Of a stretch of 61,340 nucleotides of DNA, positions 8,402-18,099 are shown in pieces (the stretch's first letter is position 1; each line of letters starts with the position of its first letter). This DNA is from Olsenella_L sp051876355 (GTDB taxonomy: Bacteria; Actinomycetota; Coriobacteriia; Coriobacteriales; Atopobiaceae). The notes beneath the pieces are model-generated. The model was not told the origin of the DNA. It worked only from the letters and a program-made list of their open reading frames with translations, and did no database searches. The stretch lies in NCBI GenBank assembly GCA_051876355.1, contig JBJEHU010000004.1, forward strand, positions 1 to 61,340. Direction: 5' to 3'. Both the position numbers and the translations under genes were made by a program.

Positions 8402-9292
8402 ATGGTGACGGCAATCAGCGCCGAGGGGGTCATTTCTCCCTGCAAGGAGCTCATGGCTTATGAGCATCTCTATGCGGTCGAGGGGACTTCCCGAAGCAAT
8501 GTATCGAGCCTCATACAGCGAAACGGCGGATTTCCGAGTACGGCAGCTGATGCAATCGATGGCATTCTTCCGGACAGCGAGAAGCATACAGAAGTAACGC
8601 AGCATGTGAAGGACCGGCTTGGGTCTTTCTCCACGCTGGTTGATGGAACGCCGCAATTCCCATGCGGATTGAGAGCTCAGAAGAATCCATTGCCGGTCTT
8701 CTACTATCGTGGCGATATCAATCCAGCAGATTCAAGATGCATCTCTGTTGTCGGCACTCGCCATCCAAGCGAACGTGGCAGACTCGCTGCAGCGCGCATA
8801 GCCTCTGCGCTTGTCAGGCATGGCTTCACTGTTGTTGATGGACTTGCAGCAGAAATTGATGCAGTTGTCGCAGAAACTGCCCTAGGAGCAAGAGGCAGGG
8901 TCATAGGCGTTATCGGAACGCCGATAGATAGATATTATCCAAAGGAAAACGAGGATTTGCAGGAGCTGGTAGCCACAGAGCACTTGCTGATAAGCCAAGT
9001 TCCCATCTATCGCTATGATCATCAGCCTTTCAGGACTCAGCGATTCTACTTTCCCGAGTGCAATATCACCATGGCGGCATAGTCCGAAGCTACCGTCATT
9101 GTAGAGGCAGGCGAAACCAGCGGGACGCGGACGCAGGCCAGGGCGTGTGTCGAACAGCATAATAAGCTGATTTTGCTGCCCAAGGCTGTCGAGCAGACAA
9201 CTTGGGCAGCAAAGATGGCTGAATACGGTGCGGTTCTGGCGAAATCAGTCGCTGAAGTGCTCACTACGATCGGATGCAATTCAGCTGACTGA
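8402..9292 (+). pseudogene. DprA/Smf-like Rossmann protein interrupted by an in-frame TAG
   Basis: The first open part (226 codons, 8402-9079) contains a DprA-type core: ISVVGTRHPSERGR, VVDGLAAEIDAVV, GRVIGVIGTPIDRYYPKENE and ending ECNITMAA. After TAG at 9080-9082 the same frame continues for 69 codons with SEATVIVEAGETSGTRTQA, the conserved next segment of the family, to TGA at 9290-9292. DprA proteins load RecA on single-stranded DNA in transformation; short stand-alone relatives occur in accessory DNA. A single T-to-A-type change (TTG or TCG to TAG) would explain the break. Unless the stop is read through, the product lacks the end of the Rossmann fold. The ATG is preceded by aggggg. Confidence 0.75.
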
Positions 9293-9540
9293 GATTGCAG
9301 AGCACGGATGCTTGCACCATTGGGATGAGAGAGGCTTATTTCAGAACGGCTTGCTGCGAGGCGAGTCTTGTACCCTGCATAAGACTGTGCTACATTCTCT
9401 TGGCTGCATAGGGCAGAGACGCTGCTCTCCGAGGAAAGGAATGGAGCCTTGCGCAGGTAGACACTGCTCTTCATGAGCATACGGGAATTGTTCGCCAGGA
9501 CACTCCTGTGTCCCCTGTCCCTGTGTCTGCGAGGTCCATC

Positions 9541-11037
9541 ATGCAGCTTTCTCTTTCTCATGTGACATATTGCTATCCCGGCTCCGTCAATTCTGTCTTC
9601 TCTGACATATCCTGCACGTTTTCATCTGGCTGGCATGCCGTTATCGGTGCCAATGGCTGCGGCAAGACAACGCTTGCCCGCATCATTGCCGGCGAGCTCG
9701 AGCCTGATGAAGGAACGGTGACCAGGGGCCTTGTGACAGCCCTCTGTGCGCAGGATGCCACTGCCGAACCAGCAGATCTTGCCGACTTCGCCTGCGATTG
9801 GAGTCCTCTGGCACAGAAGGTGCGCCGCACGCTTGCGATAGAGGACGACTGGCTCTGGCGCTATGAGACGCTCTCTTCAGGCCAGCAGAAGCGCGTGCAG
9901 ATTGCCTGCGCTCTTGCAGCAGAGCCCGATGTATTGATTCTGGATGAGCCGACCAACCACCTTGATGCACCGTCACGCGAGCTTCTGCTGGAGACGCTCC
10001 GTGATTTCTCCGGCATAGGCCTGCTGATCTCCCATGACAGGACGCTTCTCGATGAGCTGGCCACCTCCTGCCTCTGCTTCGAGGCAGGAGGCATCAGGAT
10101 GCGGCCTGGAAACTACAGTGCTGTTCGTGAGCAGCAGATGCAGGAGCATGATGCATCGCTCCATGCAAGGGATGCAGCCAGAAGGGAATACCGCCGCCTT
10201 GCCCAGGAGCAGCAGAGGCGCCGCGAGGAGGTGGACCGTTCTGCTGCAAAGCGGAGCAGGCGCAATCTCGATCCCCATGACCATGACAGCCGGGAGAAGA
10301 TCGGACGTGCCATCGTCTCGGGCAAGGACCGGAAAGCTGCAGACAAGGTCCGCCAGCTCGACCAGCGCATGGATGGTCTTAGCAAGAAGGCAGGAGCCTC
10401 GGTTGCGCAGAGCTATGACGGGGAGCTGCCAGCCTTGGGCGTGCGCTCGAAGAGAAACACCGTGGCGCATCTGGATGCACAGACGATTCCTTTCGGCGAT
10501 GCAGGATATGGACTGGAGATTCCGGAGCTCTTCGCGGGACCGGACGAGCATATAGCTGTCGTCGGACCCAATGGTGCCGGCAAGTCGACGCTCATCAAGG
10601 CGCTTGTGGCAGAAGGCATCCCTGACGGCGTGAAGGCAGTCTATCTGCCGCAGGAGCTGAAGGCAGAGGAGACAGAAGAGCTGCTTGGCCGCCTGCGCGG
10701 GCTTGACCGCGCAGAACAGGGTGCGGTGCTCTCTCTGGCAGCACAGCTCAATGCAGAGCCTGAGAGCTACCGTACAGGCAGCTCGGTCAGCCCAGGCGAG
10801 CTCAGAAAGCTTGCTCTCGCCTTTGCGGCGCTCGATGGGGCAGAGCTCCTTGTGCTCGATGAGCCGGCAAACCATCTCGATGTGCATGCCGTGGAAGCGC
10901 TCGAGCGCTTCCTTGCGGGCTTTGCAGGGGCGCTTGTCCTCGTCTCCCATGACCGGCATCTTGTCGAGGCAGTCTCTTCTGCCGTCTGGCGCACGGAATC
11001 TCTGCCCCCTGGGGGAGCGAAGCTCCTTCTTTCATAG
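9541..11037 (+). CDS. ABC-F family ATP-binding protein
   Basis: The product has 498 residues, two nucleotide-binding domains and no membrane segments, which is the ABC-F plan. Domain 1: Walker A GANGCGKTT (about 37-45), signature LSSGQQKR, Walker B LILDEPTNHLD. A charged inter-domain linker (about 190-260, many R/E/Q) should reach into the ribosome. Domain 2: GPNGAGKST, a degenerate signature SPGELRK and VLDEPANHLD. ABC-F proteins act on the ribosomal E/P site; those near 500 residues include both antibiotic target-protection and translation factors. Nothing here decides between the two. It is a single gene, and the upstream 9293-9540 carries no other recognised gene. Confidence 0.85.
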   Translation: MQLSLSHVTYCYPGSVNSVFSDISCTFSSGWHAVIGANGCGKTTLARIIAGELEPDEGTVTRGLVTALCAQDATAEPADLADFACDWSPLAQKVRRTLAIEDDWLWRYETLSSGQQKRVQIACALAAEPDVLILDEPTNHLDAPSRELLLETLRDFSGIGLLISHDRTLLDELATSCLCFEAGGIRMRPGNYSAVREQQMQEHDASLHARDAARREYRRLAQEQQRRREEVDRSAAKRSRRNLDPHDHDSREKIGRAIVSGKDRKAADKVRQLDQRMDGLSKKAGASVAQSYDGELPALGVRSKRNTVAHLDAQTIPFGDAGYGLEIPELFAGPDEHIAVVGPNGAGKSTLIKALVAEGIPDGVKAVYLPQELKAEETEELLGRLRGLDRAEQGAVLSLAAQLNAEPESYRTGSSVSPGELRKLALAFAALDGAELLVLDEPANHLDVHAVEALERFLAGFAGALVLVSHDRHLVEAVSSAVWRTESLPPGGAKLLLS

Positions 11038-11160
11038 ATATGCATACGGCTATTCGTCTCATAAAGGCATCACTTTGGCTACAAGGCGTTTCTGTGCAGG
11101 ATGGATGGGTACAGTGGAGATTGAAGCAAACGGCAGAACCATGCCGGCTAAGGAGTAGCT

Positions 11161-12321
11161 ATGTATAATTTCACGTTCCATGTACCCACGACCATTCACT
11201 TCGGCAAGGGCCAGATCTCGCATCTTGCTGACCTTGCTGCATACGGCAAAAAGGTTCTTCTCTGCTACGGTGGCGGCTCCATCAAGCGCAATGGCATCTA
11301 CGACCAGGCGACGAAGATCCTCTCTGACGCAGGCCTTGAGATCTTCGAGCTTTCTGGTGTCGAGCCGAACCCGCGCATCCAGACTGTGCGCCGCGGCGTC
11401 GAGCTCTGCCGCAAGGAGTCTATCGATATGATTCTCGCAATCGGCGGCGGCTCCACGATCGACTGCGCAAAGGTCGTTGCAGCCGGTGCGAAGTACGACG
11501 GCGATGCCTGGGATCTCGTGATCCATCCTGAGCTCATCAAGGCAGCGCTTCCAATCTTCTCGGTGCTCACGCTTGCTGCTACAGGCTCCGAGATGGATGC
11601 TTTTGCCGTCATTTCGGACATGACAAAGAACGAGAAGTGGGGAACGGCTGCTGAGTGCCTGAAGCCGACGATGTCCGTGCTCGATCCGACCTATACGTTC
11701 TCGGTTCCGGCACGCCAGACCGCCGCTGGCACGGCAGACATGATGAGTCACACGTTCGAGAACTACTTCTCGATGGATGATGGCGCCTACGTGCAGAAGC
11801 GCATGGCAGAGGCCCTGCTCAAGACCATGATCCACTATGGCCCGATCGCTCTTGCGAAGCCGGATGACTATGATGCCCGCGCCAACCTCATGTGGGCTGC
11901 AAGCCATGCAATCAACGGCCTTGTCGGCGAGGGCTGCGCTCCTGCCTGGTGCGTGCACCCGATGGAGCACGAGCTTTCTGCCTTCTACGACATCACCCAC
12001 GGCGAGGGCCTTGCCATCCTCACGCCGGCCTGGATGGAGCACGTCCTCTCCGAGAAGACGGAGAAGCAGTTTGCGACCTACGGCCGCAATGTCTGGGGTC
12101 TTACTGGCACAGACGATGCGCCGGTTGCCCGCGAGGCCATTGCCCGCACCCGCCAGTTCTTCACGGAGACCATGCACATGCCGGCAACACTCCATGAGGT
12201 GGGAATCACCGATGAAGAGCACTTCGATGTGATGGCCCAGAAGGCAGCAGATGGCTCGAAGGGCTCGTTCGTGCCGCTTGCGAAGGAAGACATCGTCGAG
12301 ATCTATCGCGCTGCGAAGTAA
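11161..12321 (+). CDS. Iron-containing alcohol dehydrogenase (butanol dehydrogenase-like)
   Basis: This 386-residue cytoplasmic group III dehydrogenase has the cofactor motif AIGGGSTIDCAK (about 96-107), TLAATGSEMD, and metal-ligand surroundings GTADMMSHTFENYF, WAASHAINGL and THGEGLAIL. Family members reduce aldehydes to alcohols with NAD(P)H, an electron sink in fermentation. Similarity of layout to YqhD/BdhA suggests broad aldehyde use. It is monocistronic, with ggagtagct before the ATG and a strong hairpin after the stop. Confidence 0.9.
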   Translation: MYNFTFHVPTTIHFGKGQISHLADLAAYGKKVLLCYGGGSIKRNGIYDQATKILSDAGLEIFELSGVEPNPRIQTVRRGVELCRKESIDMILAIGGGSTIDCAKVVAAGAKYDGDAWDLVIHPELIKAALPIFSVLTLAATGSEMDAFAVISDMTKNEKWGTAAECLKPTMSVLDPTYTFSVPARQTAAGTADMMSHTFENYFSMDDGAYVQKRMAEALLKTMIHYGPIALAKPDDYDARANLMWAASHAINGLVGEGCAPAWCVHPMEHELSAFYDITHGEGLAILTPAWMEHVLSEKTEKQFATYGRNVWGLTGTDDAPVAREAIARTRQFFTETMHMPATLHEVGITDEEHFDVMAQKAADGSKGSFVPLAKEDIVEIYRAAK

Positions 12322-12342
12322 TGAGAATCATCTGATATGCAG

Positions 12343-12374
12343 GAAGGGAGCTTGCTTTCGGGCAGGCTCCCTTC
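12343..12374. terminator. Terminator between adh and the convergent DUF1905 gene
   Basis: The 13-bp stem gaagggagcttgc / gcaggctcccttc (one U-G pair) is followed by ttctatatct on the plus strand. It lies between convergent genes and may serve both. Confidence 0.75.
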
Positions 12375-12401
12375 TTCTATATCTATCTCTGTCATCTGTT
12401 C

Positions 12402-12680
12402 TTATGCAGGCACGATCTCCACGTGGACCGTATCTCCCGGCTCCTTGCCGATGGCCTTCCGTATGTCCTTGCGGATGCCGATGATGTAGCAGATCGTTCC
12501 GTCTTCGTTCTTCACGCCCATGTTCACGACGCTGCCGTCGTAGGGGACGCCGTCGAAGGTTGCATGGACCTTGAGGCGGCCCTTGCCGAAGAGTGCACGG
12601 ATGTCGTAGGGAAAGGCGACATACGCACCACCCTTCTCAGGCACTGCCTGGATCTTCGCATCGTAGCAGAAGGTCTGCAC
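12402..12680 (-). CDS. DUF1905 domain protein
   Basis: The 92-residue protein is small and beta-rich. The segments VAFPYDIRALFGKGRLKVHATFDG and YIIGIRKDIRKAIGKEPGDTV match the DUF1905 fold, a small barrel of unknown biochemical role often found alone or joined to YdeI-like domains. It starts one base after the NUDIX stop, so the two form an operon. Confidence 0.8.
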   Translation of the reverse strand: MQTFCYDAKIQAVPEKGGAYVAFPYDIRALFGKGRLKVHATFDGVPYDGSVVNMGVKNEDGTICYIIGIRKDIRKAIGKEPGDTVHVEIVPA

Positions 12681-12681
12681 G

Positions 12682-13299
12682 CTAGGACCTTACGTTCTCA
12701 GGAAGCGTCAGCCAGGCCGCAGCTATGATCTCTGCATGGTCGAAGGCAAGGCCCTGGCCTTCCACATCCTTGGGGCGGAGCCTTCCTGTGACCGGTGCTT
12801 TATCCGTGCCAAAGGATGTCTCGAGATGGGCATCTCCTGCATCGAGCGCAAGCGTCGTCCTGCCAGCCTTCTGGCTTGGTGTGACCTTGAACCAGATGGC
12901 CTTGGCAGCATCGTCTCCTGCCTTCGCGATGGCGCCAGTGTCGTCGAGGGCGCAGAAGGCATAGGAGATTGTCCAGCCTCTCGGGTCTCTGCCTGGTGTG
13001 CTGAAGAGTCCTACCGGCTCGAGGGCGAGACCTGCCACATGCGTCTCCTCTTCGAGTTCGCGTGCCGCCGCTTCGTCTGCCGTCTCCTTCGGGTTCACGA
13101 AGCCGCCAGGGGTTGCCCAGCATCCCAGGAAGGGGTGTCCGCCGCGCTTCACGAGCAGAAGCTCAAGGTTACCCTCCTTCTTCCTGAAGACGCAGATATC
13201 TGCTGTGAGCGAGGGCCTTGGATAGTTCTTCGGCGAATAGGCGGCCAGGAACTCCTCCTCGGTGAGGCCGTTCTTGTCACGCAGTGGTTCAGTCTCCAT
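12682..13299 (-). CDS. NUDIX hydrolase
   Basis: The protein has 205 residues. The Nudix box GGFVNPKETADEAAARELEEE (residues about 65-85, read in two pieces: G..V.P.E and REL.EE) supplies the Mg2+-binding helix for cleaving nucleoside diphosphates linked to another group. The N-terminal DICVFRKKEGNLELLLVKRGG is the usual first strand pair of the ADP-ribose pyrophosphatase-like branch. Length and layout resemble NrtR/ADPR hydrolases without the C-terminal winged helix. It is first in the operon with the DUF1905 gene. The ATG is preceded by aaggaggca. Confidence 0.85.
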   Translation of the reverse strand: METEPLRDKNGLTEEEFLAAYSPKNYPRPSLTADICVFRKKEGNLELLLVKRGGHPFLGCWATPGGFVNPKETADEAAARELEEETHVAGLALEPVGLFSTPGRDPRGWTISYAFCALDDTGAIAKAGDDAAKAIWFKVTPSQKAGRTTLALDAGDAHLETSFGTDKAPVTGRLRPKDVEGQGLAFDHAEIIAAAWLTLPENVRS

Positions 13300-13494
13300 G
13301 CTGCCTCCTTGATGCAGCAGGCAGAAATCAGCTTTCTGTCTGAGTGATATGCAAGTGCCTATATACCCGTCTCAGCAGAAGCAGCATCTTGAGCGCCAGA
13401 TTCTTGTACCTTTGCCTCCTTTTTATCTTTGCGTGTTGAGGTAGGCTTTCCTTGCAGCTCCATTTCAGTTCTTGTCATTTGGCAGGCGATATCG

Positions 13495-15186
13495 TTGGAC
13501 ACCGGAACAGGAGACAAGAAGGCCTCCATCCTCACGTATTCCCGTGATGAGTGGAAGACGCTTCTCGTTGTCACGATCACAGGCATCCTCTACAACGTCG
13601 GTATGGTCTTAGGTCCCTGGCTCGAGGGCCTCATGGCGCAGTGCCTGGCAGATATCCTTGAGGGTCTGGCCGATGCCTCCTCGATGCTTCGGCTCTGCAT
13701 CCTCTATGTCCTGGCCATTGCCCTCGTGCAGGGCATGAGGGCGCTGAAGCGTCTCTTCGTCCGCAAGTTCGCAAACAACGTGGACAGGCGCATGAAGAAG
13801 ACGCTCTACCGGAATCTTCTGGCCGGCAGGATCGGAGCTCCTGCAGAGGCCCGTGGCGAGGTCATGACAAAGGCGCTTTCCGATGTGGATGACTGCGTCG
13901 AGGGCATGCGCAAGTTCACGACCGAGCTCTTCGACACCGGTGTCGTAATGGTCACCTACCTCGTCGTGCTGTTTGCGCAGGACGTGCGCATCACGCTTCT
14001 GGCGCTCATCTTTCCGCCCGTCTCCTATCTTCTCGCAGCACGCCTCAAGGGTGTCGTGACAGGAGCTGTCGCCTCGGCCAAGAAGGAAGTCTCTGCAATG
14101 TCGGGAGCGGCGCTCGACAGGACGGAAGGGGCGCTTACCTACCGCATCTTCGGTCTCGAGCATGTGCGTGACGAGCTCTTCGAGAATCAGCTCACGCGCT
14201 ATGAGAAGGCAGAGGCGAAGGCCAATGTGCTCTCGGCGTCCCTGATGCCGCTCTACCAGGCCGTGGCGCTTCTGGGAGTCCTTCCGATCTTTCTCCTCGG
14301 TGCCCAGAATGTCGTCTCAGGTGTTTGGGATATCGCTGTATTTACGATGTATGTCTCCGTGTTCCTGAAGCTTGCCGTGAAGTCTTCCCATGCAGCGAAG
14401 CTCTTCAATGCCGTGCAGAGGGCGCAGGTCTCCTGGAGGCGCATCGAAGGCTATATGGGAGAGCATGCAGAAGAGGAAGGCCAGAAGGCACAGGAGCCGC
14501 AGGGCATCAAGGTCGAGCATCTCGGCTTTGCCTGGGAAGGGGCAGAGCCGCTCTTCGAGGATGTCTCGTTTGCTGCAGCGCCGGGAGAGATTGTCGGCAT
14601 CTGCGGCCCTGTCGCCTCGGGCAAGACCTGCCTTGCGCGCTGCATCGCAGGGACCTTGCCGCATGAGGGGACGGTCACGCCCCAGAGAGATGGTGTCTTC
14701 TCCTTCCTGGGTCATGATCCTGAGCTCCTCGATGCCTCGATTGCAGACAATGTCAGCCTCGGCACGGATGCTGATGCTGATGCAGCGCTGCGTCTTGCCT
14801 GCCTGGCAGACGAGGTCAAGGCACTGCCTCAAGGCACGGCGACAGAGGTCGGCGAGGGCGGAAGCAGGCTCTCGGGCGGCCAGCGCCAGCGTCTCGGCCT
14901 TGCCCGCACGCTCTGCCACAGGCGTCCAGTCTGCATCCTCGACGACCCCTTTGCCTCGCTCGATGCGGCGACAGAGGATGAGGCGTTCCGCAATATCGAG
15001 GCGTGGGCAAAGGAGGGCGGCACCACCGTCATCCTCATTTCGCATCGCATGAGGCATTTCCCCGAGCTCTCCCGCATTGTCTGCCTGGACGCTGGCCATG
15101 CCTCTGTCGGCACGCATGCTGAGCTCATGAAGAGCTGCCCGGGCTATCGCGCGCTCTTCGAGCTTTCGGAAGGAGGCGAGAGGTGA
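13495..15186 (+). CDS. ABC exporter half-transporter A (membrane + ATPase, degenerate site)
   Basis: About 563 residues. An N-terminal six-helix exporter membrane domain is followed by an ATPase with Walker A GPVASGKTC, a canonical signature LSGGQRQR and Walker B VCILDDP, where Asp replaces the usual catalytic Glu; the H-loop is ILISHR. This is the pattern of the non-catalytic half of heterodimeric exporters. The start is uncertain: no ATG is available, and TTG at 13495 or at 13429 are the candidates. It overlaps the next gene by one base. The exported substrate is unknown; multidrug, lipid or peptide are all possible. Confidence 0.85.
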   Translation: MDTGTGDKKASILTYSRDEWKTLLVVTITGILYNVGMVLGPWLEGLMAQCLADILEGLADASSMLRLCILYVLAIALVQGMRALKRLFVRKFANNVDRRMKKTLYRNLLAGRIGAPAEARGEVMTKALSDVDDCVEGMRKFTTELFDTGVVMVTYLVVLFAQDVRITLLALIFPPVSYLLAARLKGVVTGAVASAKKEVSAMSGAALDRTEGALTYRIFGLEHVRDELFENQLTRYEKAEAKANVLSASLMPLYQAVALLGVLPIFLLGAQNVVSGVWDIAVFTMYVSVFLKLAVKSSHAAKLFNAVQRAQVSWRRIEGYMGEHAEEEGQKAQEPQGIKVEHLGFAWEGAEPLFEDVSFAAAPGEIVGICGPVASGKTCLARCIAGTLPHEGTVTPQRDGVFSFLGHDPELLDASIADNVSLGTDADADAALRLACLADEVKALPQGTATEVGEGGSRLSGGQRQRLGLARTLCHRRPVCILDDPFASLDAATEDEAFRNIEAWAKEGGTTVILISHRMRHFPELSRIVCLDAGHASVGTHAELMKSCPGYRALFELSEGGER

Positions 15187-16847
15187 TGACAGAGAAATCA
15201 GAGAAGCGCGAGCATCCGGTACGTGCCGTCTTTGTCTCCTGCATGCGGGAGCATGTATTCCATACGGTGGCACTCGTTGCCGTGATCGTGGCCTCGATCG
15301 TCCTTGCGCTGCTGCCGCCCTATATCCTCGGCCTCATTGTCGATGAGCTCGTGGCTAAGAATGCCTCCGTGCTCACGCTTGCCGTGCTCTATGTCGTGGC
15401 AGTCTTCGGCCAGGGCCTTGCAGGGGCAGGGCAGGAGGCGGCGATTGCCGTCTTCGGCCAGAAGGTCACGCACCGGCTCCGTTCCCAGATGGCAGCAAAG
15501 CTCGACCGTCTTCCGGCGGGCTACTTCCATGAGCACGATGCTGGCGCCATCTCTGCCCGCATCGTGAACGACGTGGATGCCGTCGAGGCGCTCTTTGCCT
15601 CCGGCGTTGTCGGCATGATCGTCGATGTCTGCCAGGTCGCAGGCATCGTTGTCGCTGTCTTCCTCGAGAGCGCAGGGCTCGGGCTTCTTGTCCTCATCGC
15701 GCTTCCGGTCGTGGCGCTCTGGACCCGCTGGATCCAGAAGACGACGAGGGAAGCAAGGCGCGATGCCCGTGCCGCTATCGCCCGCGAGAGCGCCCAGATC
15801 CCAGAGACCCTTCGCTGCCTTCGCATGGTGCAGCTCATGGGGGCAGAGCATTTCATGGAGCGCCGCTACGGCAAGGCGGTAGATGACGGATTTGCAGCAC
15901 AGACCCGCTCGAACTTCTGCGATGCGGTCTACTCTCCTGTGGTCATTGCCATCTCCTCCCTGGTCATTGCCCTCATGATGGGCCTTGCCGGCTCGGGCGG
16001 TGAGTGGGCAGCGTTCTTCGGCGTGAGCGTCGGCGGTGCCGTCACGGCCATCAACTACGTCGGCAATGTCTTCACGCCCATCTCCGATATCGGCATGGAG
16101 ATCCAGTCCATCCAGGATGCAGGCGCAGCTGTCACGCGCATCGCTGAGCTCCTCGAGGCGCCGGAGGAGGCGCCGCTCCCGAAGACGGAAGAGAAGACAA
16201 CAGATGCTGCTGTTGCGCTTGCGCATGTGACGTTCGGCTACGACCCTGCCCATCCGGTCCTCGATGACTTCTCGCTTGCAGTCGAGGCAGGCGAGCGCGT
16301 CACCCTCATGGGCTGCACCGGTGCCGGCAAGTCGACGGTCCTGAACCTTGTGATGGGCCTCTACCGTCCTGACAAGGGCACGGTCTCCGTCTTCGGGGAG
16401 CCGGCAGGAAGCTTCGAGCCAGAAGAGCGCAGGAAGACCATGGGCTATGTCGAGCAGGGATTCAGGAGGATCCAGGGGACGGTACGCGATGAGCTCTCGC
16501 TCGGAGACCCCCGAGTCACAGACGACGAGGCCAAGGCTGCGCTCGAGCGGGTCGGCCTCTGGGAGAGCGTCGAGGCGCTGCCAGAAGGCCTCGCTACTCC
16601 CTGCACGGAAGGGACGTTCTCCGAGGGACAGTTCCAGCTCTTGGGTATTGCCCGTGCCATCGTCTTCGGTCCGCCGCTCCTTCTGCTCGATGAGGTGACC
16701 TCGCATCTCGATCCGGCAACGGAAGAGCAGCTGCTCTCTGCCCTTGACGCAGCGGCAGAGGGAAGGACGACGATATCGGTCTCCCACAGGCTGGCCGCAG
16801 CGGGCCATGGCGGCAGGATCGTCCATATCGGTGTGGATGCAGACTGA
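15186..16847 (+). CDS. ABC exporter half-transporter B (membrane + ATPase, catalytic site)
   Basis: The protein has 553 residues, with six predicted membrane helices. Its ATPase has Walker A GCTGAGKST, an aberrant signature FSEGQ, Walker B LLLLDEVTSHLD with the catalytic Glu, and H-loop ISVSHR. Because each ATP site pairs Walker A/B of one half with the signature of the other, this half plus the LSGGQ of half A forms the intact site, while half A's Walker B (Asp) plus FSEGQ forms the degenerate site. The two genes therefore encode one heterodimer. The ATG overlaps the stop of half A (TGATG); a GTG one codon earlier is also possible. Confidence 0.88.
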   Translation: MTEKSEKREHPVRAVFVSCMREHVFHTVALVAVIVASIVLALLPPYILGLIVDELVAKNASVLTLAVLYVVAVFGQGLAGAGQEAAIAVFGQKVTHRLRSQMAAKLDRLPAGYFHEHDAGAISARIVNDVDAVEALFASGVVGMIVDVCQVAGIVVAVFLESAGLGLLVLIALPVVALWTRWIQKTTREARRDARAAIARESAQIPETLRCLRMVQLMGAEHFMERRYGKAVDDGFAAQTRSNFCDAVYSPVVIAISSLVIALMMGLAGSGGEWAAFFGVSVGGAVTAINYVGNVFTPISDIGMEIQSIQDAGAAVTRIAELLEAPEEAPLPKTEEKTTDAAVALAHVTFGYDPAHPVLDDFSLAVEAGERVTLMGCTGAGKSTVLNLVMGLYRPDKGTVSVFGEPAGSFEPEERRKTMGYVEQGFRRIQGTVRDELSLGDPRVTDDEAKAALERVGLWESVEALPEGLATPCTEGTFSEGQFQLLGIARAIVFGPPLLLLDEVTSHLDPATEEQLLSALDAAAEGRTTISVSHRLAAAGHGGRIVHIGVDAD

Positions 16848-16941
16848 GCGTGCCCTCTCTGTGCGCTTCGCTATCAACTCTCCGCTGTCTTCAATCTTCG
16901 GGTACGCTTCTCTCTGACAGACACATCGCAGAGGGGACAAT

Positions 16942-18057
16942 ATGCCAGATCTCAGACAGCCCAAGGGCGCAACGAAGAAGCTTCACGGCATCCAGGTGCG
17001 CTCAAAGGCAGATATTGCAGCGCAGAACCAGATGATCGAGGCCAGGAAGGCCCAGGAGAAGGCCAAGAAGGAGCGGGAGCGCGAGCGTGCACAGCTCGAC
17101 AATGCGATCAATCCTTCTGCCAAGGAACGCGGCGAAGAGGACTTTGCCATTCCCGATCCTGAGCATATGACGCCAGAAGAGTCGCAGGAGATGCTCCAGG
17201 TCTTCGCGCTCCAGCAGATGGACAGGCTCCAGAAGGCAGCAGGCCAGTTCCAGCGCGAACACTATGAGCTTGCACTCGACACGCTCGATCCCTTGATCAC
17301 CGTGCTCGACGACCTCGCCGACAAGGGCCCGGATGCAGACCCTTCCGTCTATGACTTCAAGGACGAGGTCGATATCGAGCTTGCACAGCTCACGGATGCC
17401 TCGTTCAGGCCCGATGAGTATATGCCGTCGCTCGGCGTCCAGTCGCTGGGCCGCGAGCTCAAAGCAGACTGCCTCTACTACTTGGACCGTGCCGATGAAG
17501 GGCTCGATACGGCGACAAAGGCGCTTCGCTGGGATCCGTGGAATGCGCAGATCCATCTGAGGCGTGCATCCTTCCTCGATATGAAGCGCGACGAGGATGA
17601 ACTGGAGCGTGAGCTCGAACGCACGTATCCGCTCATCGCCCGCGATATCGATATGGCGGGCTATCACTTCTACCGTGCGCTCAACCTGATCCACACGCAG
17701 CGGATCCCGCTCGGCGTCGCCCACCTCGTCGCATTCAAGGATTTCGATACCGACCATGAGCTTGCCGATGTGGACCCGATGCTGGCACAGCTCGACGAAG
17801 GGCTCCATCATCCTGGCGTCTTTGCGAGCATTGACTCGAAGGAGGCAAAGCGCCGCCTCAAGCGTGCAGGAGAGCACTATGGCCCGAGCGAGACCGGCAA
17901 ATGCGCTCTCATGCGCGCGCTCGAGAAGGTCGTGGCCACAGGCCAGCGCGATGCGGTGCAGGATCTGGCATCACGCTATCGGAAGCTTTTGAAGTCGCAG
18001 GCAGACCACGACAGGCTCGAAGAGATCCTTGCAGGCAAGAAGGTCACGGAGTTCTAA
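16942..18057 (+). CDS. Helical-repeat (TPR-like) protein of unknown function
   Basis: The 371-residue protein is soluble and has no signal peptide. Residues about 25-60 are a charged helix rich in K, E and R (ARKAQEKAKKERERER), likely a coiled coil. Residues 90-350 are amphipathic helices with TPR-like pairs (for example CLYYLDRADEGLDTATKALRWDP). Such proteins usually scaffold complexes. It follows the ABC exporter by 94 bases with its own aggggac ribosome-binding site. No specific family is recognised. Confidence 0.75.
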   Translation: MPDLRQPKGATKKLHGIQVRSKADIAAQNQMIEARKAQEKAKKERERERAQLDNAINPSAKERGEEDFAIPDPEHMTPEESQEMLQVFALQQMDRLQKAAGQFQREHYELALDTLDPLITVLDDLADKGPDADPSVYDFKDEVDIELAQLTDASFRPDEYMPSLGVQSLGRELKADCLYYLDRADEGLDTATKALRWDPWNAQIHLRRASFLDMKRDEDELERELERTYPLIARDIDMAGYHFYRALNLIHTQRIPLGVAHLVAFKDFDTDHELADVDPMLAQLDEGLHHPGVFASIDSKEAKRRLKRAGEHYGPSETGKCALMRALEKVVATGQRDAVQDLASRYRKLLKSQADHDRLEEILAGKKVTEF

Positions 18058-18099
18058 GGCAAGAGGGAAGGCAGGGGCCTTTCAGAAAAGGAGAGGGAT

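Noticed and set aside
15198..16964. 588-residue minus-strand open frame opposite ABC half B
   Set aside because: The plus strand carries all ABC motifs; the reverse frame only reflects codon bias.
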